Below the pieces are notes generated by a model that was not told where the DNA came from, searched no databases, and saw only the letters and a program-made list of their open reading frames with translations. From contig CM050657.1 in the NCBI GenBank assembly GCA_027574665.1, positions 19,021,700 to 19,085,699 on the forward strand: DNA of 64,000 nucleotides, given 5' to 3'. The first letter of the stretch is position 1. Each line of letters begins with the position of its first letter. Below, piece after piece: positions 12,066-25,500 of this stretch. The position numbers were made by a program, and so were the translations under genes. This DNA is from Rhynochetos jubatus (lineage: Eukaryota; Chordata; Aves; Eurypygiformes; Rhynochetidae).

Positions 12066-12563
12066 ATCATAGAATGGTTTGGGTTGGAAGGGACCCTCAA
12101 GACCATCCAGTTCCAACCCCCCTGCCATGGGCAGGGATGCCCTCCGCTAGACCAGGTTGCTCCAAGCCTCATCCAGTCTGGCCTTGGACACTTCCAGGGA
12201 TGGGGCACCCACAGCTTCTCTGGGCAACCTGTCCCAGTGCCTCCCCGCCCTCTCCGGGAAGAACTTCTTCCTTATAGCTTATCTCAATCTACCCACTTTC
12301 AGTTTAAAGCCATTGCCCCTTGTCCTGTCACTCCATCCCCATGTAAAAAGTCCCCCTCTCAGCTTCCTTGTAGGCCCCCTTCAGGCACTGGAAGGTGCTA
12401 TAAGGTCTCCCCAGAGCCTTCTCTTCTCCAGGCTGAACAAGCCCAATTCTCTCAGCCTTTCTTCATAGGAGAGGGGCTCCAGCCCCGTGAGCATCTTCAC
12501 GGCCCTCCTCTGGACTCACTCCAACCTGTCTATGTCCTTCTTATGTTGGAGACCTCAGAGCTT
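12066..12563 (-). mobile_element. CR1 LINE, 5'-truncated, minus strand
   Basis: The plus strand here is the reverse complement of the 3' part of a chicken-repeat-1 (CR1) non-LTR retrotransposon. Recognisable words are the tail (AATCATAGAATGG, the complement of the CR1 ATTCTATG tail unit), then GGTTTGGGTTGGAAGGGACC, and further on the segment around 12180-12260 on summarising and grading that is highly conserved in avian CR1. The element's 3' end is therefore near 12066 and its truncated 5' end near 12563, giving about 500 bp of a full length of roughly 4.5 kb. This covers only the last part of the reverse-transcriptase ORF region and the 3' UTR. Open frames on the plus strand through it (for example 12084-12572) are antisense artefacts. 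CR1 copies usually lack clear target-site duplications, and none was seen. The copy is dead on arrival, being severely 5'-truncated. The subfamily was not assigned. Confidence 0.95.
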
Positions 12564-12572
12564 TACTGTTAG

Positions 12573-12650
12573 ATAAAGATAGGTAGATAGATATAATATA
12601 TATAATATGATAATATAGTAGAACTTTAGTATAAGATAAAGATATAAACA
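12573..12650. repeat. AT/GATA-rich simple repeat
   Basis: Degenerate GATA and ATATA units (GATAAAGATAGGTAGATAGA, then TATAATATATATAATATGATAATATAG-like sequence) directly follow the truncated 5' end of the CR1 copy. It is an imperfect microsatellite. Confidence 0.7.
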
Positions 12651-15600
12651 TGGTTCACAAAGGGAAGTGAAGGGCTGCTCCATACACCACAATTAGGGCA
12701 ACCATCCTAGCGCATAGTGCTCTTTTCCCCCCAGTTCAAGGGTATTACACTTTCTCAAATGAGATCCATGCACTACTGAGTGCTTGTAAATGAAAGGAGA
12801 TATATACACGTATTATCTGTGTTGACACAAATCTATTATGAATAAATATAAGGTACATTCACTCATAATCTGTTTATGGTGTTAGCGAAGAGAAACAGCA
12901 TAGAAGAAGCATCCTACCCTTCCTCAGGGAAATCTCCCAGACAATAAACCGATTACTAATATTTTTTTAATTTGGTGAGGCTTTGTGAGCAGATATGTAA
13001 CCTTAAGTCCTGCTTGTGTTGAAGTTTCACTGACACAGTAATGGCATTATGTTGGTAAGCAGCACAATAAAACACTCTAAAAGTAATTAACTAAAGTGCA
13101 TGCTAGTACCAAGCTGCTAGACACAGATACAAGGTCGGCCTTCCTGAGACTTTTATTTCATGGTCACACATTGCTACAGTCCCTTCACCTGATTTTCTTC
13201 CATCTGCCCTTGAGCTACCTGAGATTTGGCTGTGTGCCCTTGCGTGGGCATGAGCTCAGGGACCCAGCACAGAGTCAGTGATGGATCCCGAACGTCTTAA
13301 AACTAGAAACTTGTGCTGCTTCTCACATTGTTCACACCACTTTCACCATGTCAGTGTCAATTAGTTAATGAGATACCACTCAGAAACTGTTCAGATCCAG
13401 GACACCCAAGTCCTGCCAGGAGACTGTATCAAAGGAGGTAAACTGCATGGAGAGGAAAAAAGGAGCAGAAACAAGGCTTGCATAGATTCAGAACAAAGGA
13501 GGGACGATCTCTCCCTACGTTAGCAAAGGAAAGGAGGAGGTACTACATGAAGCACACACATTATATGAAGCACATACTCTCAGAAGTAATCAGTGGTGTA
13601 TATACAAGTCACCCCATTGCCACTGACACCCATCAGACTGGGACACTAGGCTTAGATGTGATTTGGAAAAAATTAAAGGGAAGAGAAGGGGTTCAAACCC
13701 TTTTAATTGTTTGATGTAATCTGCAAGATGAATTTTCAAATAGTTTATATCAATATTGTTTTCACACAGAGGAAGGGTTTTGCATGCAAAATAACACTTG
13801 CTTCACATGGCATTTTAGGGGGTTATCATCTTCTGGCATTTAACATTTGCTTCTTAATGACAACTGTAATAGTTCAACAAGACTGACAGGTTGAGTAACT
13901 TGTCCAAATAATATCAGAGCAGACCCCTGCTTTCTGTGTTCACAGGAGCAGCTCTGCTGGAGGCAATCATTTGTCAGGATGGAAAGAATTAATTAACTGT
14001 GACCCATTAACATCTCATCATTAAAGTTATGAAAAAAAAAATTAAAATAACAGCTTATCTGATGATACTGAATATTATAGTTCTAAACTTGAGAATAAGT
14101 GCAGCCCTTGTGATTGGCAAGAGTGTTCTCAAGCCCTGAAAGGATTTAGTAAGGGTTACCATCTATGATGCTGACAAGTTACAAAGACACCTCAGAGTGG
14201 TAGAAGAGGAAAGCTTGGATTTCAGGGAGTGATGACCACGACAAAAAATCAAAATAAGCCCTCCATGACCTCACTCTAGCCACTTCAGAGAAGCTAGAAA
14301 ACTCCTATTCTTATAATACATATGATATTTTGCAGTAGAGAAGACAATATTTCTTATGGATTCAAAGCACTTTAAGCACATTCTCATCCATCTAATATTT
14401 GTTATTGAGCCTTAATTCAGGATTTCAAAAAAAAGAAAAATCAACTTTCTTTTGCTACTGAAGTTCCACAGATGAGAACATGAATATGTAGCCATGGAAG
14501 TGTCAGGAACAAGAACAATCTTGAACAAGGACAGTACTGTACGTTGGCAGAACGTTCCTAAATAGTATAACCATGTGTTTGGTAGTGACCCAAAAGAAGA
14601 AAATGCCAGGTAATACTCTTAAGCAGCATATTTCCACTTCTCTGAGTTATTTCACATAAGTATTGACTTGTTTCACTCAGTCTGTAAGACAGAATAAAAG
14701 GAGAATGAATGAGCTTAACTTGTAGGAGACCAAGAAGGTGCCAAGTTGCTAAAATGTAATAATTCAAGGGTAATCCAGGAAAGTTATTTCTTTAAAATTA
14801 AATAATCAGATAAGCATGTTCTTATAGTAATTTGTAACAGCTGTTTAATAACATGTAGGAAAAAAAATAGATTCTGTAATAAAATGTAAACCGAAGAATA
14901 AGGTTTACATTATTTACTTATTTGTTACCATCCTCTGTTTTTCCTCTAGAAAAGTAGCTTCTGTGGCCAGTCATATTCATGTAAGCTTAGCTATTTTGTC
15001 CTACACATCAATAATTAATGATAATAATGGCTAGATGACAATAAGGACAGATTATAGGATTTTTACTTTGGCAAACTGTGTGGTTGTTGTGGGGTTTTTT
15101 TAACTTATTAGCAGTTTTAAATGACTGAGGGGAAAAAATAGCATCAAATAATTGTCTTGAGTTATCTTGTTAAACTTGGCACATGAAAAAGGAAAAATAT
15201 TTGTTTTCTATAAAATGTAAGGTCACAAGTTACTACGACTGAGAAGTAGCATATAATTATGCTTAAGTCCTTAGGTATTCATTTAATTCTCAGGTCAATT
15301 CCAGTTCTATTCCAATGAGGAACAAAAAAGAAAAAATATGTCAAAATATTAAAAATACTTTTAACTGACCCTCAGAGATAACAAATGGAAGCAAGCTGTG
15401 GATTTTGATCCAAAAAGAATTCTTCACTGGCTGATCTTTCCCATTAAGTCCTTTAGGCAAGGAATAGCTTCTTTTACAATGTGGCATCAGAAGACCATCC
15501 TTCACTCATAGAGCAACAACAAATACTTTACACTTCCTTAGTAAAACTTCTATTCATAGGTACATAAACTAATTAATATCAATGGAAAGCATTCCACCAA

Positions 15601-16439
15601 AGGACCTAAATAAATTGCTATCATTAAGTCATAAAATTTTTGCATACACAAAAGAAAGGGTAGAGACTACTCTCTTCTTCCTCTGAAACAGCTTACAGGG
15701 CTTGAAATTTCTCCTTGACTTCTGCCAGAAACACACATTATTCTTACAAATGATTCATGTTTCAGCAACACGCCGGAATCGTAATCAAGGCTCTTAGCCC
15801 CACCGCACTGGACTTCTTCAGACAGGGGATATATCACATGAGCTGAGGAAGCACCCGTTTGGGGCTGACAAACCAGATTTGCAGGAACCAGTACTTGTAA
15901 TTTGCTGGGCAGGGCTTTCTAATATTTTTCCTTATATCACACTAGGTAAGTGACAAAGAACCTACCAGAGAACATATGTTCTCTTTTCAATGACAGACAA
16001 AAGAGACAGATTGAGGAAAACGGGCAAGGAATGAGGCAAAAAAAAATTAGTTACATACTTCAATTTACTGAGGTGGGAAATATCCCAGCTGAAATGCATT
16101 TGAACACTGTATGGTCATACACCTGCACTCCCATGCATGTCTCTTTAATCTTTCTTTTAAATACTCAGTCACGTAAAAGCGTTCAGTTTTATAGCCTTCA
16201 AAGGATGTTAAGTGTAAATCATAGAATGACTATTTTCATAAACTCTACTCTTCCTATATTTGTCAAGATCAAGACAGTATAGACTTACAGGTTGCTTATG
16301 CTCATTTTTTCAAAGGCTGTTTTAATCAGTTAATGTAGTGTCATGCTTACATCTAGCTACAATTTTGAATTTGAACATGTTAGGTAATCTTTAATACTGT
16401 AAAATTCATACTGACGCTGTCAGGAAACACAAGTCACTG
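12651..16439. other. Unique non-coding sequence
   Basis: No gene or recognisable mobile element was found. A short direct repeat, ATGAAGCACA, occurs at 13547-13556 and 13565-13574 (period 18). The open frame at 15950-16282 (plus, 110 codons) has no recognisable features and is read as chance. Confidence 0.55.
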
Positions 16440-16515
16440 TGTAGCTACAAGTGGTTTGTGCTCTATTAGCCGCGTTTGTCTAATTGAAATTCTGCTCCGT
16501 TGACCAATAAGGTAT
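16440..16515. promoter_or_regulatory. Possible conserved regulatory stretch
   Basis: This short stretch has a TCTAATTGAAATT homeodomain-type core, isolated CpGs (CCGCG near 16471) and a CCAAT box (16504-16508), in DNA that is otherwise CpG-depleted. This is weak evidence. It could equally be chance. Confidence 0.15.
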
Positions 16516-19500
16516 ACAGCTCCACCCAGCATGGATGTGCCACCCGAGCTACCTGCGTCCTATTCATTCCTATTCATGTTGTGCAATTACTGCACAACAG
16601 TAAATGCTTGTGCACCATTTACAGCTATGCACACATAAAAAGTTCAGTACCCACTCAAAAAGCCTACGTGATCCAGCTTTACAATAGCCAAAAAGTTTTT
16701 CTTTGCATGGCAAAATCCCCTTCATTTTTAACTGGAGAAAAGGCAAGCCAAATAAAAGCAAAGTTTCCACTTAAGGTATAGCTACATCTGATTTCAAAAG
16801 ACAAAATAAAGCTTATTACTAAAAATCAAATTTCATTCAGCTGAACTCACCCATGCTTCTGGCACACCTTCTTGCCAAAAAAGACTCTAATAACAAAATA
16901 ACCAAACATTTGGTGTATTATATTCAGTCACACTGTATTTCCTACATTTCCTATGTCAACACTTGTTCCTTTTACTTTTAAACCCATAGATGACAAGATG
17001 CACTGCTTGCTGAGCCTTGATATTTCTGCAAATTTTGTGGTAAAAACACATATTCAAAAGCCTGGATACAGAAACTCACCCAAACTTGTTAAGATTTCTG
17101 ATTTTTAGTGGAATTACCATTAATTAGGGAATATATCTTTCTTTGTGGCATTACAATTAGTATACATCTTTATCTCTTTTTTAAAGTTTAAGGTTAATAT
17201 CAATGCTCATTAAAGCAGCAAACTGATAATTTTGACTAGAATCTGGTATCATGAACCAACAGCTGCCTTCATTTACAGCCAAAAAAGGTCTATCAACTGG
17301 AACAGCACTGAAAAGTTAAATGGGATTGAAGAGACAAAAAGAATGATAATTTGATTCTGTTTTGGGAGATGATTTTTAGGCTTCCTGTTATTCCATGCCC
17401 TGATTAGAAGACGTCCTGAGAACTGCAGCATCCAGTGTATGTCGGGACTGTGTTTAGGAAGAGTTGCTAAGTGTTTGCTTTTTCTTTGGTAATGCTAGAA
17501 AATAAACACCTTCCAGGAAAGGAAGACAAATAAGTAACATTCTCTTTATGGGATTTTCTATTTTAATAATAGAGTTATGTATCTAACAGGCTTTCATTGT
17601 CTCTCCCTAACTTCATTTCTTCCTTCCCACCCAAAAAAGAAAACAAAACAGCAAAAATACAAGAATTAAGAAATTTTTCCTAGAATTAAGAAGCAGTAGC
17701 ACAACAGCCTGGATGAGGTCTGCAGAGATCAAGAATAAGGATAACCTTTTTTTTTTTCCCCTCTCTTTTAAGTTGTAATACATTAAGCTCCTTTTATCTT
17801 CTCCACTTCACAGCTCCTCAGTAACACCTCACTCACTTCCTAGGGGACAAGACTCTCCCTTCACTGTATACAGTACCTGCTCTGCCTCAAACCACAGACA
17901 CTGACAGAACGTATTTCATCAACAGCATGGAGCAACCTGTCAGTGGTGACAGGATCAAGGCCAAAATAAAGTGCTTACTAAACCAGTAAGCACACCTAGT
18001 AACTAACAACTCATCAATGCCCTTGAATATATACCTACATAACAGCCACTGCAGAACACATCTTGGCCAAATGCAAGACCATCATGACCAGCCTTACAGC
18101 TTCATTTGCATATATGCACACAGCAGCCTTAAATGCAAAGTAAGGAAGAGCTTCTTGTATGATCAAAGAGTGAGCTTGAACGTCTTTTCAGCTCTGAAAC
18201 ACTAGAAGAGTTATTAAGGATCATCAGTGTGGTGGGCACCACACCACAAAGAAGTTCAGAGATGGCTATCGCACGTGAATTACAAAATAATGTCGACTTA
18301 GGTGCTTCAGGATGGATTAGTAGCAGTACCTTGATTTCTTCTGTTTTGCAGATTATTTTCTGCCTCAAAGATTGATCCCCTGACCTACAATTGCTCCTAC
18401 TCCTTCCTCATGAGCCAAAGACTCATAAGATTTAAGAGCTAAAATAAGGAACACCAGGACTGGAGTAGTAATATATTCCAGGTGACAGTGATATATTTAT
18501 CTGCAAGGAATTGTGGACCCATTAGGCAAAGTGATAGCGTGAACCGAAACACCACAGACATCTGTGACTGACAGCAAGAGACCCAAAACCCTTACTCTTC
18601 TGAGGAGCTACTACCTAGAGTGTGTTGACCTCCTCATGCCCAGAGACATCATTCAAAACTCCCCATAGATCGCTCACATGCCCACCCTCCCCCAAATTTC
18701 TGGCTAAGTATAGCTCCCTAAAGAGTGTTGTTCTTTGACTACAGGATTATATTTCTTTAGCCTAAATTTATGCTGTACGGTCTTACTTTTATAGTGCTAC
18801 ACTGCATAACTTATGAGTTGCAAATTTGGGTAAGAAAGATGAGAATTTATTTAAGAGAAAGGAAATTATGCAAGAATATTAGCTGATATATAACTGGGTT
18901 TTAGTCATTGTGTGGGGATTAAGTGTGTGTATCTGTGTGTGCCTGCTATAAAAATGTTTTCAGGGTTTTTTATACCATATTTTTAATGCTATGAGCACTA
19001 ATTATCTTTTAATATGGAAAACTGGAATGATTAATACAGTTTAACACATTACAAGAGATCTTGTCTTTGCAAGACAGCTTGTTTCCTGTTTATTCTCATC
19101 TAGATGTTTAATGAAGTGACTGCCGCATCACACAAGTAGATGGGTTAAATGAATCAAACAACATTTTGCCTAATGAGAAGAATTTACAGAAAACTTATGT
19201 AAAAGGTTAGGGTTTTTTGAAAACACAGAACTGTAACAGCAAGTATTCACAAAGGTCTGTGTTCCTCAAAGTCAGAAATCCTTATGACAATATAATGATC
19301 AAAAGTGTCACATAGAAGAACTCTCGGTAATTATCAAAAACTTCAATATTGTCTGTAAGCTGTTACACTGAAAAGCCTAAAACCTGCATCTTTTCATTTC
19401 TCACTTCTTCTCCAAACACCTACAACTAGAGGAAGACTGAAACTGCTGCCAGGATTTTTTAATATGAAGCACTGAAATGATTCACGTGAAAGCAGTTGAG

Positions 19501-22500
19501 CTTTTCCAACTTGCCATTATGGGATGGTTAAGATGTTCTTGGTCTCATTTCAGCCTCAGCGTGATCATCAGTGTAGTTCCCTTAATGCCATTATTCGTAT
19601 TACATAAACGTCAGTGTCCTCGTTCTATGTGGTTCATGAGTGACGTGAGACCTTGAGCGCTTCCCCGTGGGCTCTGCCCACAGGTAGCCCCAGACTCAGC
19701 TGTCGAGCTGGAACCTTTGCAGGATGCAAGGGACAACTGTTGCTGTTGAACTAGAACCTGCTGCATTCCTAGCAAAGCAAACAAACAAATCGATGACTGA
19801 TGAGGCCCGTTGGCAATTCAGTAAGTTTTGTTGTTGGGTTTTCTGAGGACCAGAAAGGAGGAAGGGAGAAATCCCTTTCCTTAAGCCGAGGGGATACAGT
19901 GATGTCTCCATATTCTAAGGCTAACTAGAAGTTGGTTTTAACTAATTCAGGCTTTTGCTAAGAACAGAAGAAAATCATACAGCTTAGTAATACTCAAACT
20001 TAATAAAATATATTTGGTAAAAAGCATTTTTAAAGCTTTCCTGGAAGAAATAACAGGCACTTGGGCACAGAAACAGGGCTGCTCCCATAGCATGCCCTCT
20101 CCAACCTGAAATCTGACACGGGCCTTGTCCTTCACCTCTGCTCTAAGAACCACTGTGATCCCTGCTCCTCCCAGGAGGGCAGAGGTTTCCACACGCTCCC
20201 CAGAGCAAACCTGGCAGCTGCTTCGGCTGCGACCAGCACAGTGGGTGCCAGCGCCTCTGCTTTGGCTGGAATTCACTGCCCAACCTGACTTCGGGATTCC
20301 AGGCGTATGGCAGTGTTTCTCAAAAATTCTTCCAGAATTTTGCAAACTAGGCAGAACACGATGATGAGGATTTCAGTGGCTATCGTACCTCCTGTATTAG
20401 CAAGAAACCCTTTTAACGCTCTTGGGTCACAAGCTGATACACCCAATCTCTGTGAGGTTACTGAGCAAGCGGAGGGGAGGATACAAACTGAAAAAGACCA
20501 TTTCTTTCCTCTTTTTAACTAGAAACACTTTCATCTGCATATAGCTTTCCACAGAAGCAACATTACATCACAAAGAAAATATAACATAGCTGATTAAATA
20601 CAACAAAAGTACAATCAACTCAACGCATTGCTGTGCATTAGGTAAGTACACACTGTAAACAGTAACAGACTAGAACAAGCAGACGAGTGGAAGTGATTGC
20701 CTGTAATTGTAGGTTGACACCAAAATTACTGGCTTCAAGATTGAATTTGGTGATAATGTAAATCACTCCCTGTTATTCTTTTCTTAGCAGCATGTCTTAT
20801 GAACTGCCTAAAAGAACATCACTAGATTCCTCTGTAAAGAAAATGAAAGAAATTCAAAGTATTTCCCACTTCTGTTAAGATTTCTGTCATTACTCTTGTT
20901 AATGAGGTGCAGGGTTTGGGGCTTGGTTTTCAATATCCTTTTTACAACCTCAGTTGTTAATATAAATCTATCTCCATGGTAGCTGCAAGGCACATTCGTT
21001 GTCAATAAAGGCATGCCCTGACCACCTTTCCAGTGGTCTCCACTGGTGATTTGCTTTTATTACTGCTCCTTCTTTGCAGGACAAATGCTTATAAAAAAGT
21101 TTGTGGTTACAGTTGCCTCCTGCAGTTATGTATCATGACTGTGGATTTGGTGTAATTGCAGAGGCTTTTTTGTCTTCCAGCTCTTTCACAACGAGCACAA
21201 CAACAGATTACACTTTGGAAGACAAGATATAAAACTCCCTCAGAGCCAATTCTATCACGGGAGTTCCTCATACCCAACCAACAACCAAACCACAGTTAAC
21301 ACGCTTCTGATCACAAAGCCACCTCTCTGTAAGATTTGTCTTTCCTATAAGTAACACAAAGAAAGAGGGAAGAAAAGACAGCGGAGATATAGACACAAAG
21401 GCTGGTTTTATATTCGCATTTTGGCTCAGAGCAGCAGAGCAATTTTGAAGCAAATCCCCTGATCTCCCCCACTTACTGCAAGCTGGTGTGGTGCGCAGAG
21501 CTTGATGTGGTGCGAGAGAATTCTGCTCCATGCAGAGAAAAGGAAACCATTTGCTCTTCTGCAGGTGCAGAGTAAGTGCTCTCCAACCCTAACGAGTGCT
21601 CCACCATTTAGATAGCCTCTAACGACATGCCTGGTGAAGATGTTTGGCCTAGGGCACCAAGCTGAATATTTTAAACAGAATTATACCACATTCAGCCTGA
21701 GAAAAAGCAAAATCATACCCAAGATCTACAGAGCACTTTCATATGCCTGGTTCAGCACTGCTGGCAATCCGTACAACTTGGGTCTTATGGACCAAGAAAC
21801 GTATTTGTTACTGCTCTCCAGTAATTAGTCACAACACACCTCAACACAACTGAGTGCCAGAACACAGCATCTTTGTAATGAAGGGTACTGCAGAGGCAAA
21901 GAGCTTTTGGAGATAGCCCAAAATAGTACTTACTTAATACCCAATTGATCAGAACATGAATGAAATAAACAGCAGGGTTTCTGGCAGCATGATAGGCATT
22001 ATGAAAAACACCTTAGTTATTAAACAATCAAGCAACACTTATCTAAGGAGCTCACAGCACCAGATAAGAGGCTGAATAACTGAACAGGAAAAGGCACCGG
22101 ATACAGGCAAAAGCTATTATCTTGTCAGATCTCTATGAGATTTTCTGGAGATAAGTTAGGAAATGTTCTGTATTATCCTGTCAAAAAAGTAAATACTCTG
22201 GCTGTACACTGTGCTGCGTGACACTGCACATCAGAAAACAAAAGCAGACAGGAAATGCACACGTAATGGAAAGCTGTTTTAATCATAAAGCAGACAAAAC
22301 CCCAACACATTAATATAATACTACAATTTACAAACACAAAATATAACTTGATTACCAGCCTCCTTGGTTCTGAAGGTTAGATTAAAATTAGCACTTAAAT
22401 AATCTGCAATCAGGAAAAATTTGGAACAAAATTGGAAACATTCAGCTGAGACTCAAGTTATTTTACTGTGCCGAGTAAGCAGCAGTTTTGTACCTAATTT

Positions 22501-25500
22501 TCATTCTGGAGAGACTATGTTCAGAAGTAACCAGAGCTGTGTTTCAACCAATTCCCTGTGACCAAGTGAAAGGATGAGACTATTTAAAACAGTTGGCCAA
22601 ATCTACCTGGTCAAAGTTGGTTCAGAGGTTTGATCTCGAGAAAAGCTAAGCACCTCATAAAAAACTGATACCCACAGTCTCTGCAGAATTCAAGACTACA
22701 AGTACTTTGTAGGTCAAGCTTTTTGTAGGCCTGCACTTCTCACACCTCAACATGATATATTAACTTCTGCAAAGGTCCACACTGGCAGATCTAGCCTGTT
22801 TCTGGTATTGTAACTAGCTCTAAAAAACCCCAAATGCTTCACAAAGCAACCAAATCCCAGTTTCAGGGATCTCTACACTAAATCATATTACTTTAAGGAA
22901 CTATCACATAAACCTGCACATTTTTTCACATGCTGTGGTTGCAGGTGTGATGCATCTTGCTCTAATACACCAAGGTACTGGGTGATTATTAGGCTGTATA
23001 ACCCACAGACTTAACCATGCATGGGCATGGTTATTTTCTAACAGTATTTCTAGGGTAGAAACTTCCATAATATGCGTGGCAGTGATCATGGATATCCTTC
23101 AGAGCAGAGAATAGAAGAGAAACTCTCATTTGCCAACACACTTGTTTGGTAGCAATAGTATTTACACCAAACTGTCATGCCCAGTTCTCAGAGCAGCACC
23201 ATTATATCTGATATTGGGAGACAGGCCTAGAAATTAGCAAAAGTCCATTAATATGAAGTCCCAGCAAAAAAGTAAGTGGGAAAAAGCACAATAAATAGAC
23301 AAATTCTGAGTCATATAAAAGGCTTGAAAGCTTAGCTTTCCATTTTCTATGAAGGAAAAAAATAAAAATAAATTGTACAGAAATATGACGTCCACTTCAC
23401 TTCAACACACTTACTAGCTAAACAGTTACCCAATATTAAAAGAAAAATGTTAAAATGTTATTAACGTAAAATAGGAGATTATGCACTTTTAAATAGATGG
23501 AGACAAAACACATCTGAAATCCATCAAAGATAAATGCTTAACAGCACGAGTACACAAATGATCCAAAGAAGCTAGGTCCTGTAGAGCTGTAACCTAACAC
23601 ATAAACCAAAAACAACTGGCATAACATAATTTGCTCGTATTATCTATACAACTGATTATTTTCACACCTCTCTGTCCCAAATACTCATCAGCTCCACTTT
23701 GCCTTGTACTGCTCTTTCTCGGATATACACCATCTGAATGACTCAAGTAACAACCAACTTACAAAACACATTTGCAATTTCAGCACAAGCCGACACATGC
23801 CAAACTGAAATCAATCCCAAAGAATTTTAAAATATCACTTCTTCAGATCCACATGATTCTTACAAAATCATGTGTATAAGTTTATATGTTCACATGGTGT
23901 TTTACCAATATGGAATAATATAACCTGCTGTCACGAAACGCCTGAATGCAAAAGGAGACAAGAAGAACGAACATGAGAGAAAACACAGAATGACAGTCAG
24001 AACATGTTGAATGAGGAGTGATTGCTGGCACATTCAACTAAGAAGGAAAGATTTCTGGCAAAACTACATTTTGAGAACAAAACATGGAAATGCTAGGAGA
24101 AAGACGAACACAGAACTATATATAACAAGCAAAGAACAATGATAATACAAGCCATGCATATGTGGACCAGAGAAAAATAACAGTAAGGTGAGGTACCTGG
24201 GAAGGTCTGCTCCATAGGGGCGGAGTTTAGAATTTTGTGCATTTGAGCAATAATATGCGCATTTGCAAACTGTTTCTTATCAGCAATGCATAGGCTAAGG
24301 CACAGGAAAACACAAACTGAGTACAATTGATAGAGCTGAACTGTAAACATCAGGCTAGTGTAAACCAAATCTAAGTTAAACTGAAAATAAAAACAGAGGA
24401 GCTACTATTTCAGTCAGAATTTCATCTTCATATTGAGTTCATCCACAACTTCCATTTTAAATTTAACTGAAACTGTCACAGAATTTCTCACCTGCCTCAC
24501 AGGAGGGCTGCAAACTCTAGGAGATGTGCCACATCATGTAGATTGTGACATGTACATTGGCTGTGAAAAGCATGGCTTTTATTTTTTTTCTAGAACAGAA
24601 GGTAATTGGTAGAACAAGAGAGAATAAGAATCATTTGAGATTATACAAATACATCATTTGGGACCCTGAATGATTTTCTTTGATGTATCATGGGGTTGAG
24701 TAGGACAGACTTCTGTAGCAGTGCTTTGGACAGGCTAGAAGGATGGAAATATGCATGGCAGAGGGACAGAAAGGAAAAATTACAGTGAATAAGCCAACAC
24801 ATAATGAACATAGTCACAAGGGCTTGCGGTAAATTTATTTTCAAATCCTGGCAGAGATTTAAACGCATATTCCCTGTTACATACATTCTGAATTATTAAT
24901 ATCAAATTGAAGAACAAAAACATTCAGAATATTACATTCCATGTGTTTCCCATTCATTTTACACTAATGGCACAATTGATATAAGTCAATATGAAAATCA
25001 ATGCTGACTATTTGGCACAGTACAGCGGTACATGGCAGAATCCACTGAGACCTATTACATTCAAAAAATTAAGAACCTGCAAGGAAATAAATACAAATGA
25101 TATGTAAGTAAATTACACAAAGGTTTACAGTTTCAATGATGAGAAATGGTGCCATCTGTTAAAAGTAAAGCAGTCCTTAACAGGACAGGAAATTGCTTTG
25201 AAGTTAAACATTATCAGTGGAGAAAGCCGTAAATGCACACAGTAATTTCCTGGTGTCCTCAGAAATAGTCCCACATCCTTGAAACATGTTCTCAACTTTA
25301 AGCTCTTTGAACAGCCAAGAAAAAAAAATAGGAATAAGCATGGGATGAGTAAAGAAAAGAAATACGTGCAGTGAAAATATAGGCAATGAAAAAGAAAAGG
25401 AAGTCTGTCTCATCTTTGTTACCACCTAAGTATCACTTGTAGGTTAAGAGTAAGCCAGAAAGGAACTAGTTACAGAAGTATTAATGTCTTCATTGTGCTG

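Noticed and set aside
12084-12572. Plus-strand open frame of 162 codons
   Set aside because: It lies wholly antisense to the CR1 copy. Stop-poor GC-rich CR1 sequence commonly produces such frames.
16217-16230. AATCATAGAATGAC, resembling the CR1 tail complement
   Set aside because: The match stops after about 12 bases and the sequence beyond does not continue into CR1.
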